Assembly: GCA_017307505.1 (NCBI GenBank)
Contig: JAFKEE010000039.1
Location: 1 to 64,000, forward strand
Direction of reading: 5' to 3'
DNA from: Acidobacteriota bacterium
Lineage (GTDB): Bacteria > Acidobacteriota > Terriglobia > Bryobacterales > Bryobacteraceae
Length of the DNA stretch: 64,000 nucleotides
Shown: positions 51,612-60,890 of the stretch, piece after piece
Layout: each line of letters begins with the position of its first letter
Numbering within the stretch: the stretch's first letter is position 1
Made by a program: the position numbers and the translations under genes
The notes under the pieces: model-generated
The model's input: the letters and a program-made list of their open reading frames with translations, nothing else
Told to the model about the DNA's origin: nothing
The model's database searches: none

Positions 51612-53755
51612 CCCTGCGCCTCGGGCACTGCGCGGAATATAGCCGCCCCTTCCATCCACGCCGGCTTCGCCACGCCAAACAGATGCAGCGCCGTCGGCGC
51701 CATGTCCTCAATGCCGGGATCGTCCGCATCCACCGGGCGGTTCGAGAAAAGAACACCCGGCACCAGCACCGGATCGATGCAGTGGTCGCCGCTCCACGCC
51801 TTCGTGTTGTCCGAAAAAATCTCTTCGCTGGTCTTCCCCAGCGCCGCATCCCACGAACTGCGATAGCCGTCGCTGAAACCCACGATCAGGTCAGGCGCCG
51901 CATTCAGGTAGGGCCCCTTGTAGATCTTCCCCGCCGTGTACACCTGCTGGATCGCCACCGTCCCGTCGGCTGGATCACACAGCCCCCGCAGGTTCTCCGT
52001 CAGCTCCCGGCACAACTCTGCTGTCTCCGCGCCACGCTCCACGATGCCGTTCGATTCCCGGCCCTTCTGGTTCACATACACGCCGGCCAGTCCGAACGTG
52101 TAGGCTCGCGTCCGGCTCCAGTCGATCCCGCGCAGATAAGCCCCATCGCCTTCATAACCGGGCTGCATCACCAGGTAGCCGTGGTCGCGCAGCCAGGCAT
52201 TCAGATTCACCCCGCGCCGGAAGGCGCGAAACCCGTGATCCGACAGAACGAAGATCGCGGTCCTGTCATCCACATAGCGCATGGCCCGGCCCACCAGCGC
52301 GTCCATCCGCTGGTACAACTGCTCGATCACCGCCGTGTGGCGGCCCACCGGCAGCCGACCGTCCAGATGCCGGAAGAACATGTGCTGCACCCGGTCGCTG
52401 GTGTCGAAGACACATGCCACCACGCCGCGCTTCGTCCGCTCCAGCGCATTGAAGAACATCGCCTCACGCTCTTCCTGGATCGAGTACGCCTGCGACAGAA
52501 ACGCGTCTTCGTCGATCACGCCCTCGTTAAGCGCCCAGGTATCCTCCGCCATCCCCACCGTGGCATAGCTCCCCAGCAGCTTCGCCAGGTATGTCGCGTA
52601 GTACGACGGGTGCGAAATCGGCAGCGCCGGATTCTCCGGATCGATGTTGATCGGCGTCACGTACAGGCTGAACTCGGGCGACGTCTCCGTGATCATTACT
52701 CGGGCAATTCCGCGCACCTTCATCCCCAGCGCCGCCGGGAATGACAGTTGCAGCCACGGCGAATGCTCGTCCGGTTTCAGCGGGTGCTTCTGCCCGTCGA
52801 TCTCCAGTTCATACGCACCACCCCGCGGCCGCAGTTCAAAGGGCAATTCCATCGCCGCTCCGCCCTCCACCAGCGAATTGGCCGGCCCCCGCAGCACGCC
52901 ACGCAACACCTCACCCACTCGCTCCAGCGGATACCGGCTGCCGCTTTCGTACGTAGCCTCGGCCACGCGTGTTGTGAACTGCGTAAAACTCCCCTGCGTG
53001 CCCAGCAGGTCCGGCGTGCACATCGCGGAAAGGAGTCTCCCGTTAAACTGCTCGGGAGGAAACGTGATGGGTACCCGCAGGATCGTCGACCCGATGCCGT
53101 GCTCGCCCAGGATCTTCCAGAACGTCTGGCTCTTGCGCCGCATCTCCACCATCGGGTTCGAGAGCGGAATGCGGAATCGCCCGAGCTTCAGGACCTTGGC
53201 CGGGCCGGACACCCTCGAACTGGACAGCTCCGGCAGGTACGACTTCAGATTGCGGTTCAGGAAGTCGAAGATATTGTGTCGCGCCGGATTCACACCCGTC
53301 GCAAACGTCGACCACGCCACCGGCGACAGCGAGGGGAACGTCGTCCGCAGGCGGCGGTAGCTGCCTTTGTCCCGCAGCGCCGCCAGGTTCGGCAGCTTGC
53401 CTTCGGCCATGAATCGCTCGGTCAACACCGGATCCAGCCCGTCCAGCCCCAGGAAGATCAACTTCTGGACCCGCGCCTTGCGATATCCCTGCCGCCGCCG
53501 GACCAGGCTCCACACCAGCCGCACCGGCCATGCCACCAATGACAACACCGTCAGGAAAAACGCCGAGATCATCGCCAGCAGCGAGCCCACGAACGCGAAG
53601 CCCGCGCCCGGCCCGACATAGGCGAATTGCGGACCAGAGCCCGGCACAGGCGGCGCCCACACCGCGGCCATAGCCAGAGCCAACAGGATCCAGGTTGCGG
53701 TCGAACTGCTCAGCCTGCCAGCCGGCGACGGGATCCACCCGCGCCGCCTCGTCAT
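51608..53755 (-). CDS. Membrane-anchored alkaline phosphatase superfamily enzyme (paralogue of the downstream gene)
   Basis: 715 residues. Two membrane helices (TWILLALAMAAVWAPP; AFVGSLLAMISAFFLTVLSLVAW) and a basic linker precede the enzyme domain, whose core has Asp105 in LIFLGLDGLDP, Ser144 in PSLSPVAWSTFATG, Asp-His in SDRVQHMFFRH, Asp-His in VLSDHGFRAF and His in SGDHCIDPVLVPGVLF. It shares these motifs and about the same spacing with the downstream paralogue, so a tandem duplication is likely. Starts and stops overlap both neighbours by four bases. The N-terminal topology differs from the lipoprotein paralogue, which suggests different sites at the same membrane. Confidence 0.85.
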   Translation of the reverse strand: MTRRRGWIPSPAGRLSSSTATWILLALAMAAVWAPPVPGSGPQFAYVGPGAGFAFVGSLLAMISAFFLTVLSLVAWPVRLVWSLVRRRQGYRKARVQKLIFLGLDGLDPVLTERFMAEGKLPNLAALRDKGSYRRLRTTFPSLSPVAWSTFATGVNPARHNIFDFLNRNLKSYLPELSSSRVSGPAKVLKLGRFRIPLSNPMVEMRRKSQTFWKILGEHGIGSTILRVPITFPPEQFNGRLLSAMCTPDLLGTQGSFTQFTTRVAEATYESGSRYPLERVGEVLRGVLRGPANSLVEGGAAMELPFELRPRGGAYELEIDGQKHPLKPDEHSPWLQLSFPAALGMKVRGIARVMITETSPEFSLYVTPINIDPENPALPISHPSYYATYLAKLLGSYATVGMAEDTWALNEGVIDEDAFLSQAYSIQEEREAMFFNALERTKRGVVACVFDTSDRVQHMFFRHLDGRLPVGRHTAVIEQLYQRMDALVGRAMRYVDDRTAIFVLSDHGFRAFRRGVNLNAWLRDHGYLVMQPGYEGDGAYLRGIDWSRTRAYTFGLAGVYVNQKGRESNGIVERGAETAELCRELTENLRGLCDPADGTVAIQQVYTAGKIYKGPYLNAAPDLIVGFSDGYRSSWDAALGKTSEEIFSDNTKAWSGDHCIDPVLVPGVLFSNRPVDADDPGIEDMAPTALHLFGVAKPAWMEGAAIFRAVPEAQG

Positions 53756-54636
53756 CTCAGCTTGCCCTCGACAAACGGAACTTCGAACACCTTCTCGTGG
53801 AAAATCGGGCCGTGGCCGAAATACCCGTCTTCCCCGAACAGTTCGCCATGATCCGCTGTGATCGTGACGTATGTGTTCTTCGGCAGCAGGTCGAACATCT
53901 CTTCCACGACGTTGTCGATATATTTCACGGCCTTGATCTGCCGCGCCCGCAGCTCCGCCAGCTTTTTGTCGTTGAAGAACTTGTCCTTCTTCTTCAGCAG
54001 CTTCCCACCCACAACTTCGTCATCCAGGTGTTTGAACACGCCATGCACGCCCGAGATCCGCGGCCACTCGTCCGGCGGTTCCTGCGGCAGCGCATAAGGA
54101 TAGTGAGTTTCCCCCACGTTCAGGATGTAGAAAGTGGGCTGTTCTTCACTGAATCGCAGCTCATGCACCATCGCCCGCATGTCGTTGTGCTTCTCCATCA
54201 ACCGGTAACTGTCGAAGCCCGTATTCAGCGGAGTCTTCGGGTTCAACACCGGCAGCGACACCATCGCATGCGTCCTGTAGCCCAGCGAGTCCTTCAGAAA
54301 TGTTGGCAGGTTCAGCCGCGGCACCAGCGACCGGAAGGAGATATCCTCCGCGCCCAGCCGCTCGTTGTAGCGGAGAATGTCGTGCTTGTAATACTCAGAC
54401 GCATACACGTGCCTGGGACTCGTATGCGGCAGCAGCCCCATCAGCAGGTTGTAGTGCGACGGCGAAGTCCAGGAAGCGTACGACCACCGCTTCTCCACCT
54501 TGCCCAGACTCCGCATCACCTTGGGCCGCGCCCGGACGAACGAGTCGTACCGGCAGCTGTCCAGGATGATTAACAGATAGTTGTTATGGGCCTTCCGGGC
54601 CCTGGGGGACTGCTCCATCTCAGGCAATGATAACAT
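53752..54636 (-). CDS. Soluble sulfatase-fold hydrolase with Thr in the nucleophile position
   Basis: 294 residues (an ATG six codons in is an alternative). There is no signal peptide or membrane helix, so it may act in the cytosol. Fold residues: Asp26 in LLIILDSCRYD, Thr57 in YASWTSPSHYNLLMG, His178 in NVGETHYPY, Asp262-His263 in TADHGELFGE and His275 in FGHGPIF. As in the last gene of the operon, Cys/Ser is replaced by Thr, so formylglycine-dependent sulfatase chemistry is not expected. First gene of the operon; overlaps the next by four bases. A regulatory palindrome lies about 80 bases upstream. Confidence 0.85.
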   Translation of the reverse strand: MLSLPEMEQSPRARKAHNNYLLIILDSCRYDSFVRARPKVMRSLGKVEKRWSYASWTSPSHYNLLMGLLPHTSPRHVYASEYYKHDILRYNERLGAEDISFRSLVPRLNLPTFLKDSLGYRTHAMVSLPVLNPKTPLNTGFDSYRLMEKHNDMRAMVHELRFSEEQPTFYILNVGETHYPYALPQEPPDEWPRISGVHGVFKHLDDEVVGGKLLKKKDKFFNDKKLAELRARQIKAVKYIDNVVEEMFDLLPKNTYVTITADHGELFGEDGYFGHGPIFHEKVFEVPFVEGKLR

Positions 54637-54711
54637 CCGCCCCCGGAGCCTCAGCCCGCCAACACCTCCGGCCCCGGCCCGGATTTTGCTCCGAATCAGA
54701 CTCTAGTCCCT

Positions 54712-54730
54712 GATTGTGGTATACCCAATC
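54712..54730. promoter_or_regulatory. Palindrome GATTG-T-GGTATACC-CAATC between divergent GH106 gene and phosphatase operon
   Basis: GATTGTGGTATACCCAATC has a perfect core palindrome GGTATACC flanked by complementary GATTG and CAATC, with one extra T on the left. Several GntR/FadR-family operators, such as the E. coli UxuR box, share the TGGTATACCA core. TGGTATACC could also be read as an extended -10 box for the GH106 gene, whose start at 54772 lies 42 bases on. It sits between two divergent units. Confidence 0.5.
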
Positions 54731-54771
54731 CAGTCACTTTCGAGTGTCATGTCGTCCGGAGGTACATCGAC

Positions 54772-57700
54772 ATGTCCAAAGCGATCCAGGCGATCGTGCC
54801 CGCCCTCCTCTGCCTCGTCACTGGAAGCTCCGCCCAGGGCCCAGCACCCGTTGCTATCGACCCCCTCGTCCAGGGTTTTCAAACTCCGCCCGACTCGGCT
54901 AAACCGCGCGTCTGGTGGCACTGGATGAATGGCAACATCACCAAACCAGGCATTCAGGCCGACCTCGAGTGGATGAAGCGCGTCGGCATCGGCGGCTTCC
55001 AGAACTTCGATGCCGCCCTCGCCACTCCGCAGATCGTCGATAAACGCCTGGTCTATATGACCCCGGAATGGAAGGATGCCTTTCGCTTCACCGTTACCCA
55101 GGCAGACCGTCTCGGCCTCGAAATGGCCATCGCCGGCTCACCCGGCTGGAGCGAAAGCGGAGGCCCCTGGGTCCCGCCCGCCCAGGCCATGAAGAAGTTC
55201 GTCTGGAGCGAAACGACCCTCGAAGGCGGCCGGTCCTTTGTCGGCAAACTGCCGGCACCTCCCTCCGTTGCCGGACCCTACCAGAACATCCCGCGCGCCC
55301 TGGGCGGCGGCATGCTCGGCACCGCCCCGCCGCAACGCCCTCCGGACTTCTATGCCGACAGCAGCGTCGTAGCCTTCCGCCTGCCGGCATCGGATATCAC
55401 CCTCGGCGAACTTCAGCCCGCGGTGACCTCCAGCGGCGGCAATTTCACCCTGCTGGGCCTCACCGATGGAGACCTTGCTACAGCCACTGAACTGCCCCTG
55501 GCCCCTGTCGGTGAGCGCGCCTGGATCCAGTTCGAATTCACCCAGCCTCAGACCATTCGTGCCCTGACCCTGGTCCTGCTTTCCGCCGCCCGCAACCCGT
55601 TCGGCGAGATGGCTTCCGATACCGGCCTCAACCTCGAATCCAGTAACGACGGTAGACAGTTCACCCGCTCCGCCTCCATCCCCCTCAGCCGCTCCGTCGC
55701 CAACACCATCGCGTTCCCGCCCGTCACTGCAAAGTTCTTCCGCGTCACCTTCCGCACCCCGCAACCTTCGGCGCGAGCCGGCGCCGGCATGAACTTTGGC
55801 GGAGGACGGCCCCCGGCCGCGCCAACGGCCCACCGCATCGCCGAACTCGTGCTCCATCCCGGCGCGCGCGTCAACCTCTTCCAGGAAAAGGCCGCCTTCT
55901 CCACCGTACCCACCCTCTACGGGCTCGCTACCTCTGCCGTGGCCGCGGAAGACGTCGTAGCCAAGTCAAACGTGGTCGACCTAACCTCGAAAATGCGCGC
56001 CGACGGCACTCTCGAATGGACCCCGCCCCCGGGCCGCTGGATGGTCCTCCGCCTTGGCTACTCCCTGCTGGGCATCACGAACCACCCGGCCTCCCCTGAA
56101 GCTACAGGCCTGGAAGTCGACAAACTGAATCGCAACTTCGTCAAAGCCTACGCCGACAACTACCTCGACCAGTACAAGGACGCTACCGGAGGGCTCATGG
56201 GCAGGCGCGGCCTCCAGTACGTCGTCATCGACAGCTACGAAGCCGGAGCCCAGAACTGGACCGACGAGATTCTCGTCGAGTTCGCCAAACGCCGCGGCTA
56301 CGACCCCCACCCCTGGCTCCCGGTCCTCACCGGCCGAGTCGTGGAGAGCGCCGCCGCTTCCGACAACTTCCTCTGGGATTTCCGCAAAACCATCGGCGAC
56401 CTCATGGCCGACTACCACTACGACCAGTTCGGCGCTTCCCTCAAAGCCCGCGGCATGGGCCGCTACACCGAAGCCCACGAGAGCGGCCGCGCGTTCATCG
56501 GCGACGGTATGGACATGAAACGCCACGCTGACGTGCCCATGAGCGCCATGTGGACCCCGCGCCCCGGCCAGACCGGCGAGTCGTTCGGCTACAACGCCGA
56601 CATCCGTGAATCCGCTTCCGTCGCCCACATCTACGGCCAGAACCTCGCCGCGGCCGAATCCCTCACCGCCATCGGCTCCGCCTGGGCCTGGTCCCCCGAG
56701 AAACTCAAACCCACCGCGGACAAGGAACTCGCCAACGGCCTCAACCGCTTCGTCATCCATACTTCCGTCCACCAGCCGGTCGACGACAAGATCCCCGGCC
56801 TCGGCCTCGGGCCCTTCGGCCAGTGGTTCACCCGCCACGAAACCTGGGCCGAGATGGCCAAGCCCTGGACCACCTATCTCGCCCGTAGCTCCTTCATGCT
56901 GCAGCAAGGCAAATTCGTCGCCGACGTCGCGTATTTCTACGGCGAGGACTCCAACATCACCGCCCTGTTCTCCAATCGCGCCCCAGCCATCCCGCCCGGC
57001 TACAACTTCGACTACGTCAGCGCCGACGCCCTGCTCACTCGCCTCTCCTGCTCCTCCGGCCGCCTGGTCACTCCCAGCGGCATGAGCTACGCCATCCTCG
57101 CGCTCGACCCCAACGCCGCTCACATGTCGCTGCCAGTCCTCCGCCGGATCCGCGACCTCGTTCAGGCCGGCGCGGCCGTCGTCGGACCCAAGCCCGTCTC
57201 CTCGCCCAGCCTCAGCGACAATGCCGCCGAGTTTCAGAACATCGCCGACCAGCTGTGGGGCAGCGACTCCTCCCCCAGAGCCGTCGGCAAGGGCAAGGTC
57301 TACCCCGCCTTCCCCATCGGCGCCGCTCTCGGCGACCTCCGTGCCGACGCCGACTTCACCTACACCAAACCAGAGGCCGACGCCGAACTCCTCTTCGTCC
57401 ACCGCAAGCTCCCCAACGCCGATCTCTACTGGGTGAACAACCGCCGCCATCGCGTGGAGAATCTCGACGCCACCTTCCGCATCACCGGCAGGGCCGCCGA
57501 GATCTGGCACCCCGAGACAGGCCGCATCGAGCCCGCGAGCTACAAGATCGACAACGGCCGCACCACAGTCCCGCTCCGCCTGGAGTCCGACGACGCTGTC
57601 TTCGTCGTCTTCCGCAAAGCCGCCGCCGGCCCATCCTCGCAGGTCCCCAAGACCGTCGAATCCACACTGACGACCATGGAAGGCCCCTGGACCGTCGCCT

Positions 57701-58152
57701 TTCAGCCCAACCGCGGCGCGCCCGCCCAGGTCACCATGCAGAGCCTCACCTCCTGGACGGAGAATTCAGACCCGGGGGTGAAGTACTTCTCTGGCACGGC
57801 CACCTATACCCGGACCTTCGAAGCCGCCGCGGACTGGCAACAGAAAGGCGCCACCCTATGGCTCGACCTCGGCAACGTCCAGAACCTCGCCGAAGTCACG
57901 GTGAACGGCAAGGCCCTCGGCATCGTCTGGAAGAGCCCCTTCCGTATCGAGATCACCAGCGCCGTCAAGCCGGGTGAGAACAAGGTCGAGATCAAGGTGG
58001 CGAACCTGTGGGTCAATCGCCTGATCGGCGACCAGCAGGCCGGCGCAAAGAAGATCACCTACACGACACAGGTCTTCTATCCAGCCGATTCGCCCCTATT
58101 GCCCTCAGGCCTGCTGGGTCCCGTGAAGATCCTGCGTGAGAGCAAGGAATAA
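54772..58152 (+). CDS. Secreted GH106-type glycoside hydrolase (alpha-L-rhamnosidase family), long form
   Basis: 1126 residues, with a Sec signal at MSKAIQAIVPALLCLVTGSSAQ and GGAGG 10 bases before the ATG. Motifs: PRVWWHWMNGNITKPGIQADL, MKRVGIGGFQNFDAAL, LGLEMAIAGSPGWSESGGPWV, VIDSYEAGAQNWTDEIL, FAKRRGYDPHPWLPVLTG and YTEAHESGRAFIGDGMDMKRH. The middle region (about 210-370) looks like a discoidin insert. The C-terminal jelly rolls include YFSGTATYTRTFEA and VNGKALGIVWKSPFRIE. Related to the 858-residue protein at 21379 but longer, mainly by that insert. It is divergent from the phosphatase operon and has a GntR-type palindrome upstream. Confidence 0.88.
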   Translation: MSKAIQAIVPALLCLVTGSSAQGPAPVAIDPLVQGFQTPPDSAKPRVWWHWMNGNITKPGIQADLEWMKRVGIGGFQNFDAALATPQIVDKRLVYMTPEWKDAFRFTVTQADRLGLEMAIAGSPGWSESGGPWVPPAQAMKKFVWSETTLEGGRSFVGKLPAPPSVAGPYQNIPRALGGGMLGTAPPQRPPDFYADSSVVAFRLPASDITLGELQPAVTSSGGNFTLLGLTDGDLATATELPLAPVGERAWIQFEFTQPQTIRALTLVLLSAARNPFGEMASDTGLNLESSNDGRQFTRSASIPLSRSVANTIAFPPVTAKFFRVTFRTPQPSARAGAGMNFGGGRPPAAPTAHRIAELVLHPGARVNLFQEKAAFSTVPTLYGLATSAVAAEDVVAKSNVVDLTSKMRADGTLEWTPPPGRWMVLRLGYSLLGITNHPASPEATGLEVDKLNRNFVKAYADNYLDQYKDATGGLMGRRGLQYVVIDSYEAGAQNWTDEILVEFAKRRGYDPHPWLPVLTGRVVESAAASDNFLWDFRKTIGDLMADYHYDQFGASLKARGMGRYTEAHESGRAFIGDGMDMKRHADVPMSAMWTPRPGQTGESFGYNADIRESASVAHIYGQNLAAAESLTAIGSAWAWSPEKLKPTADKELANGLNRFVIHTSVHQPVDDKIPGLGLGPFGQWFTRHETWAEMAKPWTTYLARSSFMLQQGKFVADVAYFYGEDSNITALFSNRAPAIPPGYNFDYVSADALLTRLSCSSGRLVTPSGMSYAILALDPNAAHMSLPVLRRIRDLVQAGAAVVGPKPVSSPSLSDNAAEFQNIADQLWGSDSSPRAVGKGKVYPAFPIGAALGDLRADADFTYTKPEADAELLFVHRKLPNADLYWVNNRRHRVENLDATFRITGRAAEIWHPETGRIEPASYKIDNGRTTVPLRLESDDAVFVVFRKAAAGPSSQVPKTVESTLTTMEGPWTVAFQPNRGAPAQVTMQSLTSWTENSDPGVKYFSGTATYTRTFEAAADWQQKGATLWLDLGNVQNLAEVTVNGKALGIVWKSPFRIEITSAVKPGENKVEIKVANLWVNRLIGDQQAGAKKITYTTQVFYPADSPLLPSGLLGPVKILRESKE

Positions 58153-58279
58153 CGCGCTGGAGAAATTTCGACTTAAGTACTGACCGGCAGCGAAGCAGCT
58201 GGCGCCCATGATCGGGGAAACGGCGGCAGACAAAGCGGTGTCGCCCCATTCCCCACAATCGTCACGACACTCCACCTCT

Positions 58280-60724
58280 CTAGTTGGCCGGGACAGCGGG
58301 GATGGAATAGAAGTCGCCTTCTGGGTTGAAGCGGAAGGCGAGAACGGAGAAAGAACCGGTTAGGGACGGCGGAGCAGTGTCCTGGAAAGAGATGCTGCCG
58401 AGGAAGGCAGAGAGCGAGGGGAATTCGGCCTCGAAAGCGAAACTGCGCTGGGCCAGGGCGCGCAGGAGCATGGTGCCGCGGGCAACTTCCAGACCAGCGG
58501 CGTCGCGGACGATGTACTGGATATCGCGGTTCTGGGCGGTGGCGTTGGCCAGGGCGATGCCGTGGCGGTAACCGTTTCTGCTGTCGACGGTGAGAGTGAA
58601 AGCGGAGGCAGGAGAGATGGGCGGAGTGGAGGCTTCGGAAAACCCGTTGGAGAACGTCGCCACGGCGTTCAGGGCGGAGGCGAGATCGGGGCGGTTGGGA
58701 AGTGAGAGGCGGATGCGGCCGGTGACGAGGGAACCGGACGATTCGTAGCGGCCGGAGAAGAGTCCTCGAGCTGGAATCGTTTGGTATTCCTCGCGCCATG
58801 TGACGTTATTGGTGTCGGTGAACTGGACGAGGACGGTGGCGGGCTCGGAGTTGTTGTTGGCGAGCAGGAGGGTGGTGGTCCAGCCGTCGCCCGCGGCGAA
58901 GTGAGGGATGCCGGCGAGTGCGGATCCCGAGGTAAGAGTGGGGATGAGATGGAAGCCGCCCGAGGGGCTGAAGCGGAAGGCGAGGAGGGCTGTGCCGGAG
59001 GAGGGTGTGGGGGTCGTGGGTTCGCGGACGGTGAAGGTGCCCGCGAAGTCCGTAAGAGGGAAGGCGTCTTCGAAGGTGAAGCTCCGCTGGCTGGCTGCAG
59101 GCAGGGCGAGGACGCCGGAAGTGACTTCGAGGCCGGCGGCATTGCGGACCGAATACTGAAGGGATTTGGTGAACGAGTCGGCGTTCGCCAGGGCGATGCC
59201 GTGCCGGTAGCCGGAACGGCCGTCGATCATGACAGAGTTGACGGGCTGGAAGACGGCGGGTGCAGCCGAGGCTTCACGGCCGTTATTGCGGAAGATGGTG
59301 GCAAAACCGAGGGAGGCGGCGGTGATGCCGCCTTCGGGCTGGAGGGTGAGGCGGGTGCGCCCGGTGACGAGGGCAGGTGCTTCGTCGAAGGTGACGCCGA
59401 GGGATCCGCGGGCGGCGAGGTCCCAGGTGCGGGCGAGGAAGGGCAGGCCGGAGTCGCGGGTGAGGCTGGCGGAGAGGCGGGCGGGCCGGGTGGCGGGATT
59501 GGTGAAGAGGATGGTAGTGGACCAACCGTCGCCGACGGCGAGGTGCGGAACTTCGGCGGTGGCCTCGGTGCGGGCGACGGCGTTGGGGTAGTGGAGGATT
59601 CGTTGACGGACGCCGTCGATGAGGAAGAGGCTACCGGTGCTGTCGATAGCGAGGGAAAAGGGAATCTGGGGGCAGGAATAGGCCATGGGGGTGCCCTCCA
59701 GGTAGTTGCAGCCGGGGTAGATGCCGGAGATGGTGGAGATGAGGCCTGTAATGGCATCGACTTTTCGGACGCGGGAAGGCAGGTACTGGGTGATGTACAG
59801 GTTGCCGGCGTCGTCGAAGGCGATATCGAGGGGATCGACGATGCGGGCGGAGGTGGCGGGGCCGCCGTCACCGGAAACGGGGTCGAGTTTGCCGTTCTCG
59901 TCGCAGCCCGTCACGCCGCTGCCTGCGAAGGTGGAGATGATGCCGGTGGCTGCGTCGACTTTGCGGATGCGGTGGTTGCACCCATCGGCAAAATAAAGGT
60001 TGCCGCGCTTGTCGAAGGCCATCCCACGAGCGCTGTCAATGCGGGCGGAGGTGGCCGGGCCGCCGTCGCCGGTAAAGCCGGGCTGGCCGCTGCCGGCAAC
60101 GGAGTTGATCAATCCCGAACTGCGTGAGATGACGCGTACGCGGCTGTCGACGGCGTCGCCGACATAGATGTTCCCCTGCGAATCTATGGCGAGGCTCTGG
60201 GGCAGATTGAACTGGGCCGAGGTAGCGGGACCGCCGTTTCCGGAGGTGCCGGATGCGCCGGTGCCTGCGATGGTCGAGACAAGGCCGCTGGTGGCGGAGA
60301 CCTTGCGGATTCGGCGGAAGAAACTATCTGAGATGAACAGATTGCCGTCGGCGTCGAAGGCGAGGGCGTTGGGGTTGTTTAACTGGGCGGATGTGGCAGG
60401 GCCTCCATCGCCGGAGAAGACGGTGCGGCCGTTGCCGGAGTCGTCGTTACCGGTGGGACCGGAGCCGGCAAAGGTGGTTATGATGCGGGTTTTGCGGTCG
60501 ACGCGGCGGATGCGCTGGTTGGCGATGTCGGCGATGTAGATGTTGCCGTCGCGGTCGAGGCGGATGGCGGAGACGCCACGGAAACTGGCATCGCGGGCAG
60601 GACCGCCGTCGCCGCTGAAGCCGTATTGGCCGGAGCCCGCGAAGAACTCGGCGGGGGATTGAGCGGCAAGGGGCAGAGTGGAAGCAGCGAGGAGGAGGAA
60701 AGAGAACGGGATAATTCGAGGCAC
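58280..60724 (-). CDS. Secreted NHL-repeat protein with duplicated C-terminal module
   Basis: 814 residues from a GTG; signal peptide MPRIIPFSFLLLAASTLPLAAQ. Residues about 45-380 contain six NHL-type repeats (for example IRLDRDGNIYIADIANQRIRRV, LAFDADGNLFISDSFFRRIRKV) alternating with FAGSG and GDGGPATSA linkers. Residues 392-597 and 606-814 are two copies of one module (HLAVGDGWSTTILFTN versus HFAAGDGWTTTLLLAN; SGYRHGIALANADS versus NGYRHGIALANATA). Probably an extracellular or surface adhesive or binding protein; no catalytic site is seen. Confidence 0.82.
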   Translation of the reverse strand: MPRIIPFSFLLLAASTLPLAAQSPAEFFAGSGQYGFSGDGGPARDASFRGVSAIRLDRDGNIYIADIANQRIRRVDRKTRIITTFAGSGPTGNDDSGNGRTVFSGDGGPATSAQLNNPNALAFDADGNLFISDSFFRRIRKVSATSGLVSTIAGTGASGTSGNGGPATSAQFNLPQSLAIDSQGNIYVGDAVDSRVRVISRSSGLINSVAGSGQPGFTGDGGPATSARIDSARGMAFDKRGNLYFADGCNHRIRKVDAATGIISTFAGSGVTGCDENGKLDPVSGDGGPATSARIVDPLDIAFDDAGNLYITQYLPSRVRKVDAITGLISTISGIYPGCNYLEGTPMAYSCPQIPFSLAIDSTGSLFLIDGVRQRILHYPNAVARTEATAEVPHLAVGDGWSTTILFTNPATRPARLSASLTRDSGLPFLARTWDLAARGSLGVTFDEAPALVTGRTRLTLQPEGGITAASLGFATIFRNNGREASAAPAVFQPVNSVMIDGRSGYRHGIALANADSFTKSLQYSVRNAAGLEVTSGVLALPAASQRSFTFEDAFPLTDFAGTFTVREPTTPTPSSGTALLAFRFSPSGGFHLIPTLTSGSALAGIPHFAAGDGWTTTLLLANNNSEPATVLVQFTDTNNVTWREEYQTIPARGLFSGRYESSGSLVTGRIRLSLPNRPDLASALNAVATFSNGFSEASTPPISPASAFTLTVDSRNGYRHGIALANATAQNRDIQYIVRDAAGLEVARGTMLLRALAQRSFAFEAEFPSLSAFLGSISFQDTAPPSLTGSFSVLAFRFNPEGDFYSIPAVPAN

Positions 60725-60890
60725 GATTCTGCGGGAATAATATCAATTTTTGGATAAACAGGCGCGATGGTCCTCATTGACCCTCAGCGAAGCTGCTCGC
60801 TCCACCGGCCGGCGGACCCATTCTTGCGAAATGCGGGGGTGGAATAGATGTTGCCTTAGTCCCCGGCTTCGAGCCCGTCAACATCGTGCG

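Noticed and set aside
55981-57510. 509-codon open frame on the minus strand
   Set aside because: Antisense to the long GH106 gene; very high Gly, Val and Glu with no recognisable motif.
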